Counted from the stretch's first letter, positions 43,876-52,991 are shown. The stretch: DNA of 64,000 bases from JADLHS01 sp020848635 (GCA_037044975.1 JBAOIL010000030.1:62001-126000); one strand, 5' to 3'. Notes: generated by a model from the letters alone, not told the origin. A program made the numbers and translations.

Positions 43876-43917
43876 ACTTCTGTGCAGCTATCTTATCGTT
43901 AGCGCTGCATTTCCATA

Positions 43918-44319
43918 TCAAAAGCCGCCACAAATGTATCGAAACTCCACGCCATAATCTTGGCAGTAATCCTTGAAAGTTTGGATCGTCATGTCTGAAT
44001 GGAGTAGAGGAATCGTCTCATAAAGAATGCAGCCTGTATTCCAAGCCACAATAGAACCGGGTGGCAATGACTGGATGAATGCCTTGAATTCCTGCAGTGC
44101 CGTGAATCGCTGCTTGCCGATCTGAAAAATGCGCCGTCCGTAGATGTGCTCTCCGTCGGCCCGAATGGACCATACGATGTGAGTTGGTGGTGGGGTTTGC
44201 AGTACGGCACGACCACCTGTTGGAACCGCACTGTAGTTCTCGGAATCATGCGAGCGTGGGTCAGCCATGCACCCGGCAAGGGTGGCGATGAGTGGAGCAA
44301 TTTGGAGCCAACGTTTCAT
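43918..44319 (-). CDS. Small lipoprotein, unknown function
   Basis: From the ATG at 44319 the protein has 133 residues: KRWLQIAPLIATLAGCMAD is a lipoprotein signal with lipobox LAGC. The mature part contains THIVWSIRADGEHIYGRRIF and a conserved-looking C-terminus, GSIVAWNTGCILYETIPL to FRYICGGF, with two cysteines. A 203-codon frame starting at 44529 has an unlikely N-terminus. I recognise no family. Confidence 0.6.
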   Translation of the reverse strand: MKRWLQIAPLIATLAGCMADPRSHDSENYSAVPTGGRAVLQTPPPTHIVWSIRADGEHIYGRRIFQIGKQRFTALQEFKAFIQSLPPGSIVAWNTGCILYETIPLLHSDMTIQTFKDYCQDYGVEFRYICGGF

Positions 44320-44605
44320 TGCGCCATGGGCGATGAGCGGCCAAGAGCTTGAAACAGTGTATCCCGCTTGCCGCCGCGAGCAAGCGGCGCTTTTGGAACG
44401 GCCGAATGCGGCGGAATGCAGGACGCAATGCCGTTGAATTGATCTTATAAAAACGTGACGCTCATACTGGGGAAAGTAAATCCGTGGCAAATTGCGGCTC
44501 TCTCCCTGAAAGTTGCGAAATTTGAACAATTCCGATGAACCGCACCCAGTGGTTCTCGGCGCCTAAAATGATTCCTTGGCGCCGGATTGCAGCTAAACTG
44601 ACCGC
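44320..44605. other. Divergent intergenic region
   Basis: About 285 bases between the lipoprotein gene (minus) and the BNR protein gene (plus). No gene or hairpin of note is seen. The AT-rich stretch around 44440-44475 (TGATCTTATAAAAACG) may contain a promoter, TTGATC then TATAAA being too close for sigma-70. Confidence 0.3.
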
Positions 44606-45988
44606 GTGAAAACGCCATTTGCCATCGGCGGCCTGCTCGTGACGGTGCTGTCCGGTTTCGGGGAGCCGCTGCCTCAGGATGACGGCTATCACGGCATCTG
44701 GTATTTTAACCAGCCAACGAAGGACGAGTATAAATTCAAATACAGTGGCGGGATGGCGACTTATCCCCAGCAGCATGCGCCCATCGCGATTTATAGCCCG
44801 GCCGCCAACAAGACTTTTTTCTGTTACGGCGGCACCACCGCGCGCAGTGTGGCGGACAAACAGGAATTACTGCACATGGTTTCGTATTTTGACCACGCCA
44901 CGGGGAAAGTGCCGCGCCCGACGATTTTGCTGAATAAGCGCACGGATGACGCGCATGACAATCCCACGCTCAGCATTGACGATCAGGGATTCATTTGGAT
45001 TTTCTCGTCGTCGCACGGCACTTCCCGTCCGGCCTATATCCATCGGAGCAAGCGCCCGCATTCCGTGGATGAATTCGAGCGCGTGCTGGAAACGAATTTC
45101 TCCTACACGCAGCCCTGGCATTTGCCGAAGCGCGGTTTTCTATTTCTGCACACGCGCTATGCCGCCGGTCGGAATCTGTTCTGGATGACCAGTCCCGACG
45201 GCCGGGACTGGGGTGCGCCGCAGAAGCTCGCGAAGATCGAAATGGGCGACTACCAGATCAGTTGGCCCAACGGCGACGGGTTGGGGACGGCGTTTGATTT
45301 TCATCCGATCCCGGTGGGGTTGAACGCCCGCGCGAACATTTATTACCTCCAAACCCGTGACTTCGGGCAAACGTGGCGCACGGTGGATGGCCAGGTCGTT
45401 GAACTGCCGTTGACCACCACGAACAATCCGGCGCTGGCCTACAATTCACGGGCTGAGGGCCGGCTGGTTTACCTGAAAGACCTCAACTTCGACGGGGCGG
45501 GAAATCCGGTGATCTTGTTTCTGGCAAGCCAGGGTTTTGAATCCGGGCCGGAGAATGGGCCGCGGGTTTGGAAAACAGCGCGATGGACGGGCAAGGCATG
45601 GGTAATCCGCGACTTCACTACTTCGTTTAACAACTACGATCACGGCTCGCTTTATATTGAAGCGGACGGCGCATGGCGCATCATCGCGCCGACCGAACCC
45701 GGACCGCAGCCATACAATCCCGGCGGGGAAATGGTGATGTGGACGAGCCGCGACAAAGGAATGGGGTGGGCAAAAATCAAGCAGCTCACGCGCAACAGCC
45801 AGCGCAACCACACGTATGCCCGGCGACCATTGAACGCGCACCCGGACTTTTATGCGCTGTGGGCGGATGGGGACGGGCGCAAGCCTTCGGAGTCGAATCT
45901 CCATTTCACGAACCAAAAAGGGGATCGCGTTTGGCGACTGCCGGCGAAGATGGCTGAGGATTTTGTCCGGCCGGAAATAGCGTGGTAG
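44606..45988 (+). CDS. Secreted BNR_4-type beta-propeller protein
   Basis: This 460-residue protein starts at GTG 44606 (KTPFAIGGLLVTVLSGFGEP, a signal peptide). Repeated propeller strands follow, with DDGYHGIWYFN, HDNPTLSIDDQGFIWIFSSSHG, TSPDGRDWGAPQKL and TRDFGQTWRTVDG, the last two being Asp-box (S/T-x-D-x-G-x-x-W) repeats. HNPTLS-like and YxxPW motifs match the BNR_4 family, which includes ulvan-lyase-like polysaccharide lyases and uncharacterised hydrolases. A polysaccharide lyase or sialidase-like role is possible, but I cannot name the catalytic residues. It fits the polysaccharide-degrading profile of the window. Confidence 0.75.
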   Translation: MKTPFAIGGLLVTVLSGFGEPLPQDDGYHGIWYFNQPTKDEYKFKYSGGMATYPQQHAPIAIYSPAANKTFFCYGGTTARSVADKQELLHMVSYFDHATGKVPRPTILLNKRTDDAHDNPTLSIDDQGFIWIFSSSHGTSRPAYIHRSKRPHSVDEFERVLETNFSYTQPWHLPKRGFLFLHTRYAAGRNLFWMTSPDGRDWGAPQKLAKIEMGDYQISWPNGDGLGTAFDFHPIPVGLNARANIYYLQTRDFGQTWRTVDGQVVELPLTTTNNPALAYNSRAEGRLVYLKDLNFDGAGNPVILFLASQGFESGPENGPRVWKTARWTGKAWVIRDFTTSFNNYDHGSLYIEADGAWRIIAPTEPGPQPYNPGGEMVMWTSRDKGMGWAKIKQLTRNSQRNHTYARRPLNAHPDFYALWADGDGRKPSESNLHFTNQKGDRVWRLPAKMAEDFVRPEIAW

Positions 45989-46413
45989 GCGAGCTGCAGT
46001 CTTTTCCGAAATCCGAAGCGGAAGGCAGGACAAAGAGGATGATGCCATCGGGAGTTGGCGGGAAACTCAATGGCGCTTGACCCACCAACGAACGAACGGA
46101 CAAAAAACTGCACGGCCCTGAAACGCGCGCAAAGCAAGTCAGGACTGGATGCCGAAGCGACCACGCTTGGGGCGGTGCGGACTCAGGTCCACGCCTCGCC
46201 GCACGTCGGTTTCGTCCTTTCCGCCACCGAGGTGGATCACGGGGCGAGAGGTGCGAGGGCGGGGAAAGTGATGTAATTGATGAAAGGGGGAGAGAAGGGG
46301 AAGCTCGCCTAGAGGGGCGGTGAAGTGAACGACAGCGATCTTCTCCGTGCGCCTCGGTTTGGACGCGAGTCTTGGCTTAGCAGGATGGCGCTGAGTATTG
46401 GGTGAGTTCGCGA
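45989..46413. other. Intergenic region between convergent genes, no gene seen
   Basis: About 425 bases between the BNR gene and the end of pabB. Frames on either strand are short and unlike proteins. The sequence is purine-rich around 46250-46330 (GGGGGAGAGAAGGGGAAGC). I see no hairpin followed by a T run, although both neighbours must end here. Confidence 0.35.
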
Positions 46414-48123
46414 TTACAAGTCGGAGCGCGGTTTCAATGAATCCGAACAGTCGGTCATCGAGGATTTGGCCACGACGCCTGAATCGGCACGCGGAATACG
46501 GGCGCTCCCGGTTTCCAGACCCAACGCCGCCAGAAAACCCGCCGCCTTGGCAAGGGTTTCTTCGTATTCCGCTTCGGGGTTGGAATCCGCCACGATGCCT
46601 GCACCAACGTGGAAATAGGCCGTGTCCGCCTTGCAGATCGCCGTCCGGATGGAAATGCTCAACTGGCTCTCGCGATTGAAACCGAGATAGCCGTGACAAC
46701 CGCAATAAGGGCCACGGGCGATCGGTTCCAATTCATCAATAATCTCCATCGCACGAAACTTCGGGGCGCCCGTGATGCTGCCGCCGGGGAAACACGACGC
46801 GAGCGCGGCAAAATGCGTCACTTCCGTGCGCAACCGGCCTTCGACGGTCGAGACCAGATGCTGCACCTGGGCGAACCGTTCCAACTTTGCCAGCTCCGGG
46901 ACTTGCACCGAGCCGAACTCGCACACCCGGCCGAGGTCGTTGCGGAGCAGGTCGGTGATCATGACGAGTTCTGCCAGTTCTTTCGGGCTGGTTTGGAGTT
47001 CATAAGCGAGTTGGGCGTCGCGGGTGGCGTCGGGCGACCGTGATCGTGTGCCTTTGATGGGGCGGGTGGTGACGTGCGATCCGCTCAGGCGGAGAAACTG
47101 TTCCGGCGACGATGAGGCGATTTGGAAATCGCCGCAATCAACATACGCCGCAAACGGCGCGGGCGAAACGGCGAGTAGACGCCCGAACAATTCCCAGCCG
47201 GAAAATGCGCGCCGTGCGGCGAGCCGTTGCGAAAGGTTCACCTGGTAAATGTCGCCGGCGCGAATGTAGCGTTGCGCCCGCTCGACGGCAGAAAGAAAGT
47301 TGGAGCGGGAAATATTAGACGAAACGTTCGCCCTCATCCCGGCCCTCTCCCCGAGGAGCGGGCGTGGCGGCCGGGAGCCGGTGGTTCCTTCGATGGCTTT
47401 GGAGCTTTCTCCGGCTGTGGATACAATCTCCCTTTCCCGTTCCGAACGGGAGCGGGTCGGGGTGAGGGGCTGATTTGGGTCGCCCGTCAGAAGTGCTGTC
47501 CAAAATGCGGCCTGCGCGCGCGCGCGCGCTTCACTGCGCGAACCGTCGGCGCTCAAACCGGTCGCAACCACACAGGTCTTGCCCAAACAATGATCGAACA
47601 CCACCAGGCTGTCGTAGAAGCCGACGTGGCAATCGGGCAGTTCGAGATCGTTGACCGCCCGGCGCGGGAGTTTGGGTTCGGTAAAATTTTTCAGATCGTA
47701 GCCCCAATAACCAAAGCAGCCGCCGAGCGGGAACGGCAGGTCAATCTCGTCGAGCAATTCGTAGCGTGCCATCAGCGCATCGAGCAGATGCCACGGGTTG
47801 CCGAACTGGACACAGCCGTCGCTGGGAGGTGGCAGAGTGGGTGATTCTGGTGTATCGTCCGTCCGCCGCCACACGTCAGCGGGTACCCCAGAGCCAATTT
47901 CACAGCGGGAACCAAATGAGCGAAAGGTAAGGAACGGGTTGGCGGCGACGAACGAATAGCGCGCCTGCGCCGAATCAAACCCGGCGCTCCGCAGCAATAC
48001 GATTCCCGGCTTCCCGGCGAGCTGTTCGACGAGCGATTCGGGCGTCTGCGCGGTGGCGATTTCCTGAATGAACGGGCGCACGGAGGCATTCAATCCGTCG
48101 CGCCGGTCGGCGGCAAGGCGCAA
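46414..48123 (-). CDS. pabB: Aminodeoxychorismate synthase component I, with in-frame palindromic insertion
   Basis: The protein of up to 569 residues makes 4-amino-4-deoxychorismate for folate synthesis. YIRAGDIYQVNLSQRL, SSSPEQFLRL, RPIKGTRSR, ELVMITDLLRNDLGRV and FPGGSITGAPK are the chorismate-binding signatures. PIKGT (Lys) marks PabB rather than TrpE. GGCFGYWGYDLKNF lies in the N-terminal domain. Residues about 219-264 (TPTRSRSERERE to RPPRPLLGERAG) are the translation of a 138-bp palindromic repeat between the two domains, where other PabB proteins have a short linker. The start is unclear: the only candidate is TTG 48123. The partner glutaminase is not in the window. Confidence 0.92.
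   Translation of the reverse strand: MRLAADRRDGLNASVRPFIQEIATAQTPESLVEQLAGKPGIVLLRSAGFDSAQARYSFVAANPFLTFRSFGSRCEIGSGVPADVWRRTDDTPESPTLPPPSDGCVQFGNPWHLLDALMARYELLDEIDLPFPLGGCFGYWGYDLKNFTEPKLPRRAVNDLELPDCHVGFYDSLVVFDHCLGKTCVVATGLSADGSRSEARARAQAAFWTALLTGDPNQPLTPTRSRSEREREIVSTAGESSKAIEGTTGSRPPRPLLGERAGMRANVSSNISRSNFLSAVERAQRYIRAGDIYQVNLSQRLAARRAFSGWELFGRLLAVSPAPFAAYVDCGDFQIASSSPEQFLRLSGSHVTTRPIKGTRSRSPDATRDAQLAYELQTSPKELAELVMITDLLRNDLGRVCEFGSVQVPELAKLERFAQVQHLVSTVEGRLRTEVTHFAALASCFPGGSITGAPKFRAMEIIDELEPIARGPYCGCHGYLGFNRESQLSISIRTAICKADTAYFHVGAGIVADSNPEAEYEETLAKAAGFLAALGLETGSARIPRADSGVVAKSSMTDCSDSLKPRSDL
47331..47468. repeat. Intragenic palindromic element in pabB
   Basis: A 138-bp element has imperfect terminal inverted repeats: CCCTCATCCCGGCCCTCTCCC (47331-47351) against the reverse complement of 47448-47468, with 18 of 21 matching. 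A second inner palindrome, CCCGTTCCGAACGGG, lies near the right end. The length is exactly 46 codons and stays open in the pabB frame. It looks like a MITE- or REP-like palindrome of the sort that inserts in frame. Confidence 0.8.
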
Positions 48124-48162
48124 AACGCGGTCGGCCGGCGCACAATTGTGCGGGCTCGCACT

Positions 48163-48954
48163 TCAAGATGGTGTTTCGTCGTGATCTCGTTCAACGCCAG
48201 CAACGCGTTTGGTTTGGGCTGCGTTCCAGAGCAGCCAGGTCATCTCGTCGTAGAACATCTGGCGATGGGGATAACCACGCACCAACTCGGTTCCCTCGTG
48301 GACATCGCGGGCGCCACGATTCAGGATGGCCCCGGTCGCCCGGCGGCAGATTTCGCGCACCAGCCACACAAACTTTTCCACCTTCGAAAGATCGGGGCGA
48401 TCCAACGCGTATCTGAACGGGAACTCGTCAGCGTTAATCTCGTAGCGCACCGCACCGGCCGAAAGCACGAGTTCCAGAATCAATTGCCACCCGGTTTCCC
48501 CCCGGCTAACCGGGCGGTCGCCGCATCCGGGTTCCAGTGCGATCGCGGGGCGTTCGGCCCGAGGATGGTTGAGTTCGTGGTGACGCACTGCGCCCGCGGC
48601 GACCAGTGCCAGCTCGCGCCAGGCCACCGCCGTGGGGTGTCCATAGAGATCATAAACCTCGAAGGCCGCTTCCGTCAGCCCCAGCCGATGCAGCGATCTG
48701 CTGGGCGGCAGCAACCGCAACTCGCCCTCGGTCACAATCGCCGCCGCGACGCCTTCCGCCTGTAGGGCGCGGTGAAACGCCCGCGCGGCGTCCGCGCTGA
48801 GTTGGCGCTGGAGGATGCCCTGGGCATTGGCCGCGAGCCGCACCGCATCCGCGTCAGTGAGATGACGGAAGGAACGAAACGCGCGTCGAATTTGCTCCGC
48901 CGTCGGGCGGGCGGCATTCCGTTGGAGGACGGCGTAGGGAGCAGTGACAGGCAT
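48163..48954 (-). CDS. Hypothetical protein
   Basis: The 263-residue protein starts at ATG 48954 (MPVTAPYAVLQRNAARPTAEQ). The first 70 residues form an alternating helix/strand domain (LTDADAVRLAANAQGILQRQL, GVAAAIVTEGELRLL). The rest contains YDLYGHPTAVAWRELALVAAGAV and NADEFPFRYALDRPDLSKVEKF. Its C-terminal region is Trp-rich (MTWLLWNAAQ). No catalytic motif or signal is seen. It lies 12 bases after the LOG gene and 40 bases before pabB on the same strand, so the three may share a transcript. I recognise no family. Confidence 0.6.
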   Translation of the reverse strand: MPVTAPYAVLQRNAARPTAEQIRRAFRSFRHLTDADAVRLAANAQGILQRQLSADAARAFHRALQAEGVAAAIVTEGELRLLPPSRSLHRLGLTEAAFEVYDLYGHPTAVAWRELALVAAGAVRHHELNHPRAERPAIALEPGCGDRPVSRGETGWQLILELVLSAGAVRYEINADEFPFRYALDRPDLSKVEKFVWLVREICRRATGAILNRGARDVHEGTELVRGYPHRQMFYDEMTWLLWNAAQTKRVAGVERDHDETPS

Positions 48955-48966
48955 GGTCGCCGGTCG

Positions 48967-49650
48967 TTAAGAAAATGCCATTGGTATCGTGGCGGGCGGA
49001 CCGACCCGCTGGAGGTATTCGTGGATGACGGCCACGGCTTCGTCCACATCGTCGGTGAGCGTCAGCATTTTCAAATCGTCCGGGCCGATGAAAGCATTGC
49101 GCTCGCGCAATTCGGTTTTCATCCAGCGGAGGAGGCCCGTCCAGTGGCGCTTGCCGAACAGGATCAAGGGGAATTTCGGAATCCGCTCCGTCTGCACCAG
49201 CGTCAGCACCTCAAACAACTCGTCCAGCGTGCCGAAGCCGCCGGGCAGGAACACGAACGCAACGCTGTATTTCACAAAGCAAACCTTGCGCGAGAAGAAA
49301 TAGTGGAAATTGACCGGGAGGTTGGCGAAGCCGTTGCCCTTCTGTTCGTGCGGCAGCTCGATGTTGAGGCCCACCGAAGTGCCCCGGCCCTGCGCCGCGC
49401 CCTTGTTCGCCGCCGCCATGATGCCCGGTCCGCCGCCGGTGATGACGGGCAGATTAAGTTTTGCAAGCTGTTTGCCGAGGCGCACGGTCGCCCGGTAATA
49501 CGGATCGTGCGGTGGGGTGCGCGCCGAGCCAAATACGGTCACCGACGGGGTGAGGTGTGAGAGGGACTCAAACGAATCGACGAACTCGCCCATGATGCGC
49601 AGGATGCGCCATGGGTCTTCCCTGGTGAAGGCCGGGCCATGATTGTTCAT
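48967..49650 (-). CDS. LOG-family protein (TIGR00730 Rossmann fold, nucleotide phosphoribohydrolase type)
   Basis: The 227-residue protein contains VTVFGSARTPP at the first strand, LPVITGGGPGIMAAANKGA and the signature LPGGFGTLDELFEVLT, where PGGxGTxxE defines the LOG / lysine-decarboxylase-like family. Characterised members cleave nucleoside 5'-monophosphates (for cytokinin activation in plants, or AMP/purine salvage in bacteria). SRKVCFVKYSVAFVFL and LILFGKRHWTGLLRWM agree with the larger bacterial subgroup. There is no signal peptide. It precedes the hypothetical gene and pabB in the same direction. The exact nucleotide substrate is not known. Confidence 0.88.
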   Translation of the reverse strand: MNNHGPAFTREDPWRILRIMGEFVDSFESLSHLTPSVTVFGSARTPPHDPYYRATVRLGKQLAKLNLPVITGGGPGIMAAANKGAAQGRGTSVGLNIELPHEQKGNGFANLPVNFHYFFSRKVCFVKYSVAFVFLPGGFGTLDELFEVLTLVQTERIPKFPLILFGKRHWTGLLRWMKTELRERNAFIGPDDLKMLTLTDDVDEAVAVIHEYLQRVGPPATIPMAFS

Positions 49651-49747
49651 GCGCCGAGATTAGCCGTGCGGCAGCGCCGAAACAAGCTTGGCGGTTTGAC
49701 AGCTTGGCGGTTGGTGGGTTCCCGCTGCCGCTTCGTTCGGCGCCGAC

Positions 49748-50539
49748 TTACGACTTCTTCCGAAACACGATGACATGCTGTTGCGGTAGCGTGGAAATCG
49801 TTTCCACCCATTCGAGCGGATGGATGGCCATCTCCTTGCGCACCTGGGCCTCGGTCATTTTGTGGACGAGCTTGATCGGCACGTTTGGGTCTTCACCGCG
49901 AAACTCAACGAACACGATGCGCCCGCTAGGCTTCAACGCCGGACACATGGCCGCCACCATCTCGAACGGATGGTCAAACTCGTGATACACGTCCACCATC
50001 AGAATCAAATCCACCGCCGCGCGCGGCAGTTTGGGATCTGTGGTGGTGCCGAGCACGGGTTGGACGTTGAAGATTTTTTCGCCCGCCAGTTTGTTGGTGA
50101 GCATGTCGAGCATCTCCGGCTGAATTTCCACGGCATAGACCACGCCCCTCGCCCTGTCCCCGTTGGATGGGGAAAGGGCGGCCGAAGGCCGGGGGAGCGA
50201 AGCCCCAACCGCCTGCGCCAGCCGGCGCGTGTAGTAACCCGTCCCCGCGCCGATGTCCGCGACGGCATCCCCCGATTTGAGTTTCAACGCCGCGACCAGC
50301 AAATCGGGGCGTTCCTCCTGCTGGCGTTCGGGCCGTTCGAGCCAGTCGGCGGCCTGATGTCCCATGACGTGCGCAATTTCGCGGCCCATGTAAAACTTGC
50401 CAATCCCGTTCGGGTCATGCTCCGCCCGCTCCTCGTATCGCGGGGCTGCGGCAGGTGAATTGGCCACGCCCGCGTCCGCCTTGGCTGTGGCGTTCAGGGC
50501 GGCAAAAGCAGCGATGAAGAATGGCAGTTTCAGGATCAT
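49748..50539 (-). CDS. Exported class I SAM-dependent methyltransferase, with repeat-derived insertion
   Basis: From the ATG at 50539 the protein has 263 residues with a signal peptide (LKLPFFIAAFAALNATAKAD). AVADIGAGTGYYTRRLA is motif I, YAVEIQP the loop after strand 2, DLILMVDVYHEFDHP motif IV and RIVFVEFRG motif VI. It is a paralogue of the lipoprotein methyltransferase at 486-1226. Between LAQAVG and VVYAVEI it carries about 17 extra residues (LPRPSAALSPSNGDRARG), translated from a palindromic repeat. GREIAHVMGHQAADWLERPER is typical of the COG4798-like group. It diverges from the TrmN6-like gene. Substrate unknown. Confidence 0.8.
   Translation of the reverse strand: MILKLPFFIAAFAALNATAKADAGVANSPAAAPRYEERAEHDPNGIGKFYMGREIAHVMGHQAADWLERPERQQEERPDLLVAALKLKSGDAVADIGAGTGYYTRRLAQAVGASLPRPSAALSPSNGDRARGVVYAVEIQPEMLDMLTNKLAGEKIFNVQPVLGTTTDPKLPRAAVDLILMVDVYHEFDHPFEMVAAMCPALKPSGRIVFVEFRGEDPNVPIKLVHKMTEAQVRKEMAIHPLEWVETISTLPQQHVIVFRKKS
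50145..50206. repeat. Intragenic palindromic repeat in the exported methyltransferase gene
   Basis: CCCCTCGCCCTGTCCCCG at its left resembles the left end of the pabB element. It contains CCCC-GTTGGAT-GGGG and GCGGCC/GGCCG pairings. It adds about 17 residues in frame relative to the paralogue at 486-1226. Confidence 0.6.
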
Positions 50540-50571
50540 GGTCTGCCGTTGTCTAGGGTGGGGATTGCCGT

Positions 50572-51582
50572 TTGGCAAGCTCCGGCTTCCTTGCCGTTGG
50601 CATTTGCGGGCGTTTCGCTCATGCTGTTCGCCCAGTGCCGACTCCCGAAACACATTTCAAAGGCTGGGCGAAACCAGGACCGGTTCCGCCCGGGCTCGGA
50701 GCTCCGGTCTCCGACGCGGCCCACTTAACGCCTTCTTCAGCTTCGTCAGCTGCGGAACCGGCGCTGGGGCGTGAACACCAATGCGCCGGGTCGGAGACGG
50801 GCGCTGCTCTTCAGATCGAACCGCACGAGACCCTCGATGCCATCAGCGGGCATTTCCGGTTGTTCCAACTGCGCGCCGGCCATCGGTTTTCCACCGACGA
50901 CATTCTCACCGCTTGGTATGGCACCAGTTGGTGTCCCACGGCGTGCACTGCGCTCGATCTGGGCAGCGGGATTGGCACGGTGGGGATGATTTGCGCGTGG
51001 CGATTGCCGGGCGCGCGCTTCGTCACCGTTGAGGCGCAGCGCGAAAGCGTGGCGCTTGCAACAAAGTCGGCGCGTTACAACGGGCTCACCGACCGCTATG
51101 ACCTCCGCGAAGGCGATTTTCGCGAATTTGGCATTCTCCGCCCCGACGAGCGGTTTGAGCTTATCACCGGCAGTCCGCCGTATTATCCGCCGGCCGCCGG
51201 CGTGAAAAGTGATCATCCTCAACGGCTCGCCTGTCGCTTCGAGTTGCGGGGCACCGTGGCGGATTACTGCGGGACAGCGGCAAAACATCTCGCCCCGGGC
51301 GGCTTCTTTGCTTGCGTCTTCCCGACGGATACCCTGCAACTCGCGCGGATTGAGGCAGGGGCAAAAGCGGCGGGGCTGGTGATCGTGCGCCGCCGACCGG
51401 TGGTTTTTCGCGAGGGCGAACCGCCGCTGATCGCGTTGTTCGGACTGATGCGGTCCGAAGATTTGCCCGAATGGTTTCGCAGTCGAACGTGGATTGAACC
51501 CGAACTCATCATTCGCACGCGCACCGGCGAAATTCACCCGGAGTATTCCGCGGTAAAACTCGCCATTGGCTTCCCGCCGTGA
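50572..51582 (+). CDS. TrmN6-like tRNA(adenine-N6) methyltransferase family protein
   Basis: The core begins about 90 residues into the frame: FRLFQLRAGHRFSTDDILTAWYG, then ALDLGSGIGTVGM (motif I), TVEAQRESVALATKSARYNGL, and TGSPPYYPP (motif IV, S-P-P-Y). This is the pattern of TrmN6/YfiC, which methylates adenine 37 of tRNA-Val. KSDHPQRLACRFELRGTVADYC and the C-terminal RTRTGEIHPEYSA agree. The frame from ATG 50572 has an unlikely, proline-rich N-terminus, and family proteins are about 245 residues. The true start is probably near 50780-50830, possibly masked by a shift. A GGGCG/CGCCC palindromic region (50670-50700) lies in between. Confidence 0.8.
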   Translation: MASSGFLAVGICGRFAHAVRPVPTPETHFKGWAKPGPVPPGLGAPVSDAAHLTPSSASSAAEPALGREHQCAGSETGAALQIEPHETLDAISGHFRLFQLRAGHRFSTDDILTAWYGTSWCPTACTALDLGSGIGTVGMICAWRLPGARFVTVEAQRESVALATKSARYNGLTDRYDLREGDFREFGILRPDERFELITGSPPYYPPAAGVKSDHPQRLACRFELRGTVADYCGTAAKHLAPGGFFACVFPTDTLQLARIEAGAKAAGLVIVRRRPVVFREGEPPLIALFGLMRSEDLPEWFRSRTWIEPELIIRTRTGEIHPEYSAVKLAIGFPP

Positions 51583-51653
51583 TCGCAGCGCCGAGGCCGT
51601 TGCGATTACGGAAACATTTTGCGCCCGCCGTGGCCGAGCCGTAAACTCGCGCC

Positions 51654-52880
51654 ATGCTAAAGCTCCTGCGTGGGATCGGGTGTGGAATTTTCCTTGCCCT
51701 CCATTTATTCACGCCACCCACGTCCGTTGCAGCCTTGCCCCAAGTGACCTTGCGTGAAGTCTTCCCGGCTTTGAACGTGGATCGCCCGATGTGGATGGTG
51801 GAAGCGCCGGATGGTTCAGACCGCCTTTTCATTTTGGAACAACCGGGGCGCATTCTCATCGTGCGCAAGGGCGGCGACGGCGCGGACGCGCAGGAATTTC
51901 TGAACATCGTGGACCGCAAACCCTACGACTCCAACGCGGAGGGATTGCTGGGGCTGGCGTTTCATCCGCAGTTCCGGACGAACGGGTTGTTTTACGTTTA
52001 CTACAACCAGCAGAATCCCCGGCGCGGCGTGATGAGCGAATTTAGAGCCGCGGCGGGCGATACCAACCGGGCGGACCTGGCCACGGAGCGGCTTCTTCTG
52101 CAAGTTCCGCTCTCGTCCACCAGCAACCACGGCGGGCAGGTGAGTTTCGGTCCGGATGGCTTTCTTTATCTCGCGCTGGGCGAAGGCAGCGGCGGCAACG
52201 ATCCACAAAACAGCGGCCAAAACTCCGCGTCGCTCCTCGCCAAGATTTTGCGACTGGATGTCAACACACACGCGGTGACTGGCTCGGGTGCAACTCGGAA
52301 GGAACTGCCGTACGGGATTCCGACCGACAATCCCTTCGCCGGCGAACCGGACAAGCGCGGCGTGTGCAAAGAGATTTGGGCGCTGGGGCTGCGCAATGTG
52401 TGGCGCTACAGTTGGGATCGCGAGACCGGCGAAATGTGGGCCGGCGACGTGGGGCAGGACGACTGGGAGGAAGTTGACCTGATCGTCAAGGGTGGCAATT
52501 ACGGCTGGTGCGTGCGCGAAGCCGGGCACGCGTTCAAGCCAGGGCCGGAAGGTGCGCGCTACCTTGAAGCGGTCATCGAGTATCCGCATCGGCCCGATCA
52601 GATGGCGCAGGCACATTTCCCGACACACAGCATCGGCTTGAGCGTGACAGGAGGCTACGTTTATCGCGGCAGGCAATTCCCCCCCCTGCGCGGGGTTTAT
52701 GTTTACGCCGATTTCACCCTCGGCACGATCTGGGGACTGCGGTATCGCGACGGCAAAGTCACCGAGCAAGGCACATTGCTGTCGCAGCCCAAGAACGTGG
52801 TGAGCTTTGCCGAGGACCACGACGGCGAACTCTACGCATTGATGCTCGACGGAAAAATTTATCAAGTCACCGCGCCGTGA
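51654..52880 (+). CDS. Secreted PQQ-dependent sugar dehydrogenase-like protein (GSDH family)
   Basis: The 408-residue protein has a signal peptide (LLRGIGCGIFLALHLFTPPTSVAA). It folds as a six-bladed propeller: MWMVEAPDGSDRLFILEQPG, EGLLGLAFHPQF, SSTSNHGGQVSFGPDG (with the catalytic-type His), LYLALGEGSGG, EIWALGLRNVWRYSWDRETG and GDVGQDDWEEVDLI. Those last two are the hallmark GLRNxxR and DVGQ segments of glucose/sorbosone dehydrogenases. Known relatives oxidise aldose sugars using PQQ outside the cytoplasm. PQQ synthesis genes are not in the window. There is no haem or dockerin extension. Confidence 0.88.
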   Translation: MLKLLRGIGCGIFLALHLFTPPTSVAALPQVTLREVFPALNVDRPMWMVEAPDGSDRLFILEQPGRILIVRKGGDGADAQEFLNIVDRKPYDSNAEGLLGLAFHPQFRTNGLFYVYYNQQNPRRGVMSEFRAAAGDTNRADLATERLLLQVPLSSTSNHGGQVSFGPDGFLYLALGEGSGGNDPQNSGQNSASLLAKILRLDVNTHAVTGSGATRKELPYGIPTDNPFAGEPDKRGVCKEIWALGLRNVWRYSWDRETGEMWAGDVGQDDWEEVDLIVKGGNYGWCVREAGHAFKPGPEGARYLEAVIEYPHRPDQMAQAHFPTHSIGLSVTGGYVYRGRQFPPLRGVYVYADFTLGTIWGLRYRDGKVTEQGTLLSQPKNVVSFAEDHDGELYALMLDGKIYQVTAP

Positions 52881-52991
52881 GGGTCGGGACGGCGGTTGGA
52901 TTGGCTGGAATTGACCTCTGTCCGAAGCCTGCGCCCATTCCGGAAACCAGCCGCCTGTAACAATTCCCGGGCACGGTTGTCTTACCGGTGA

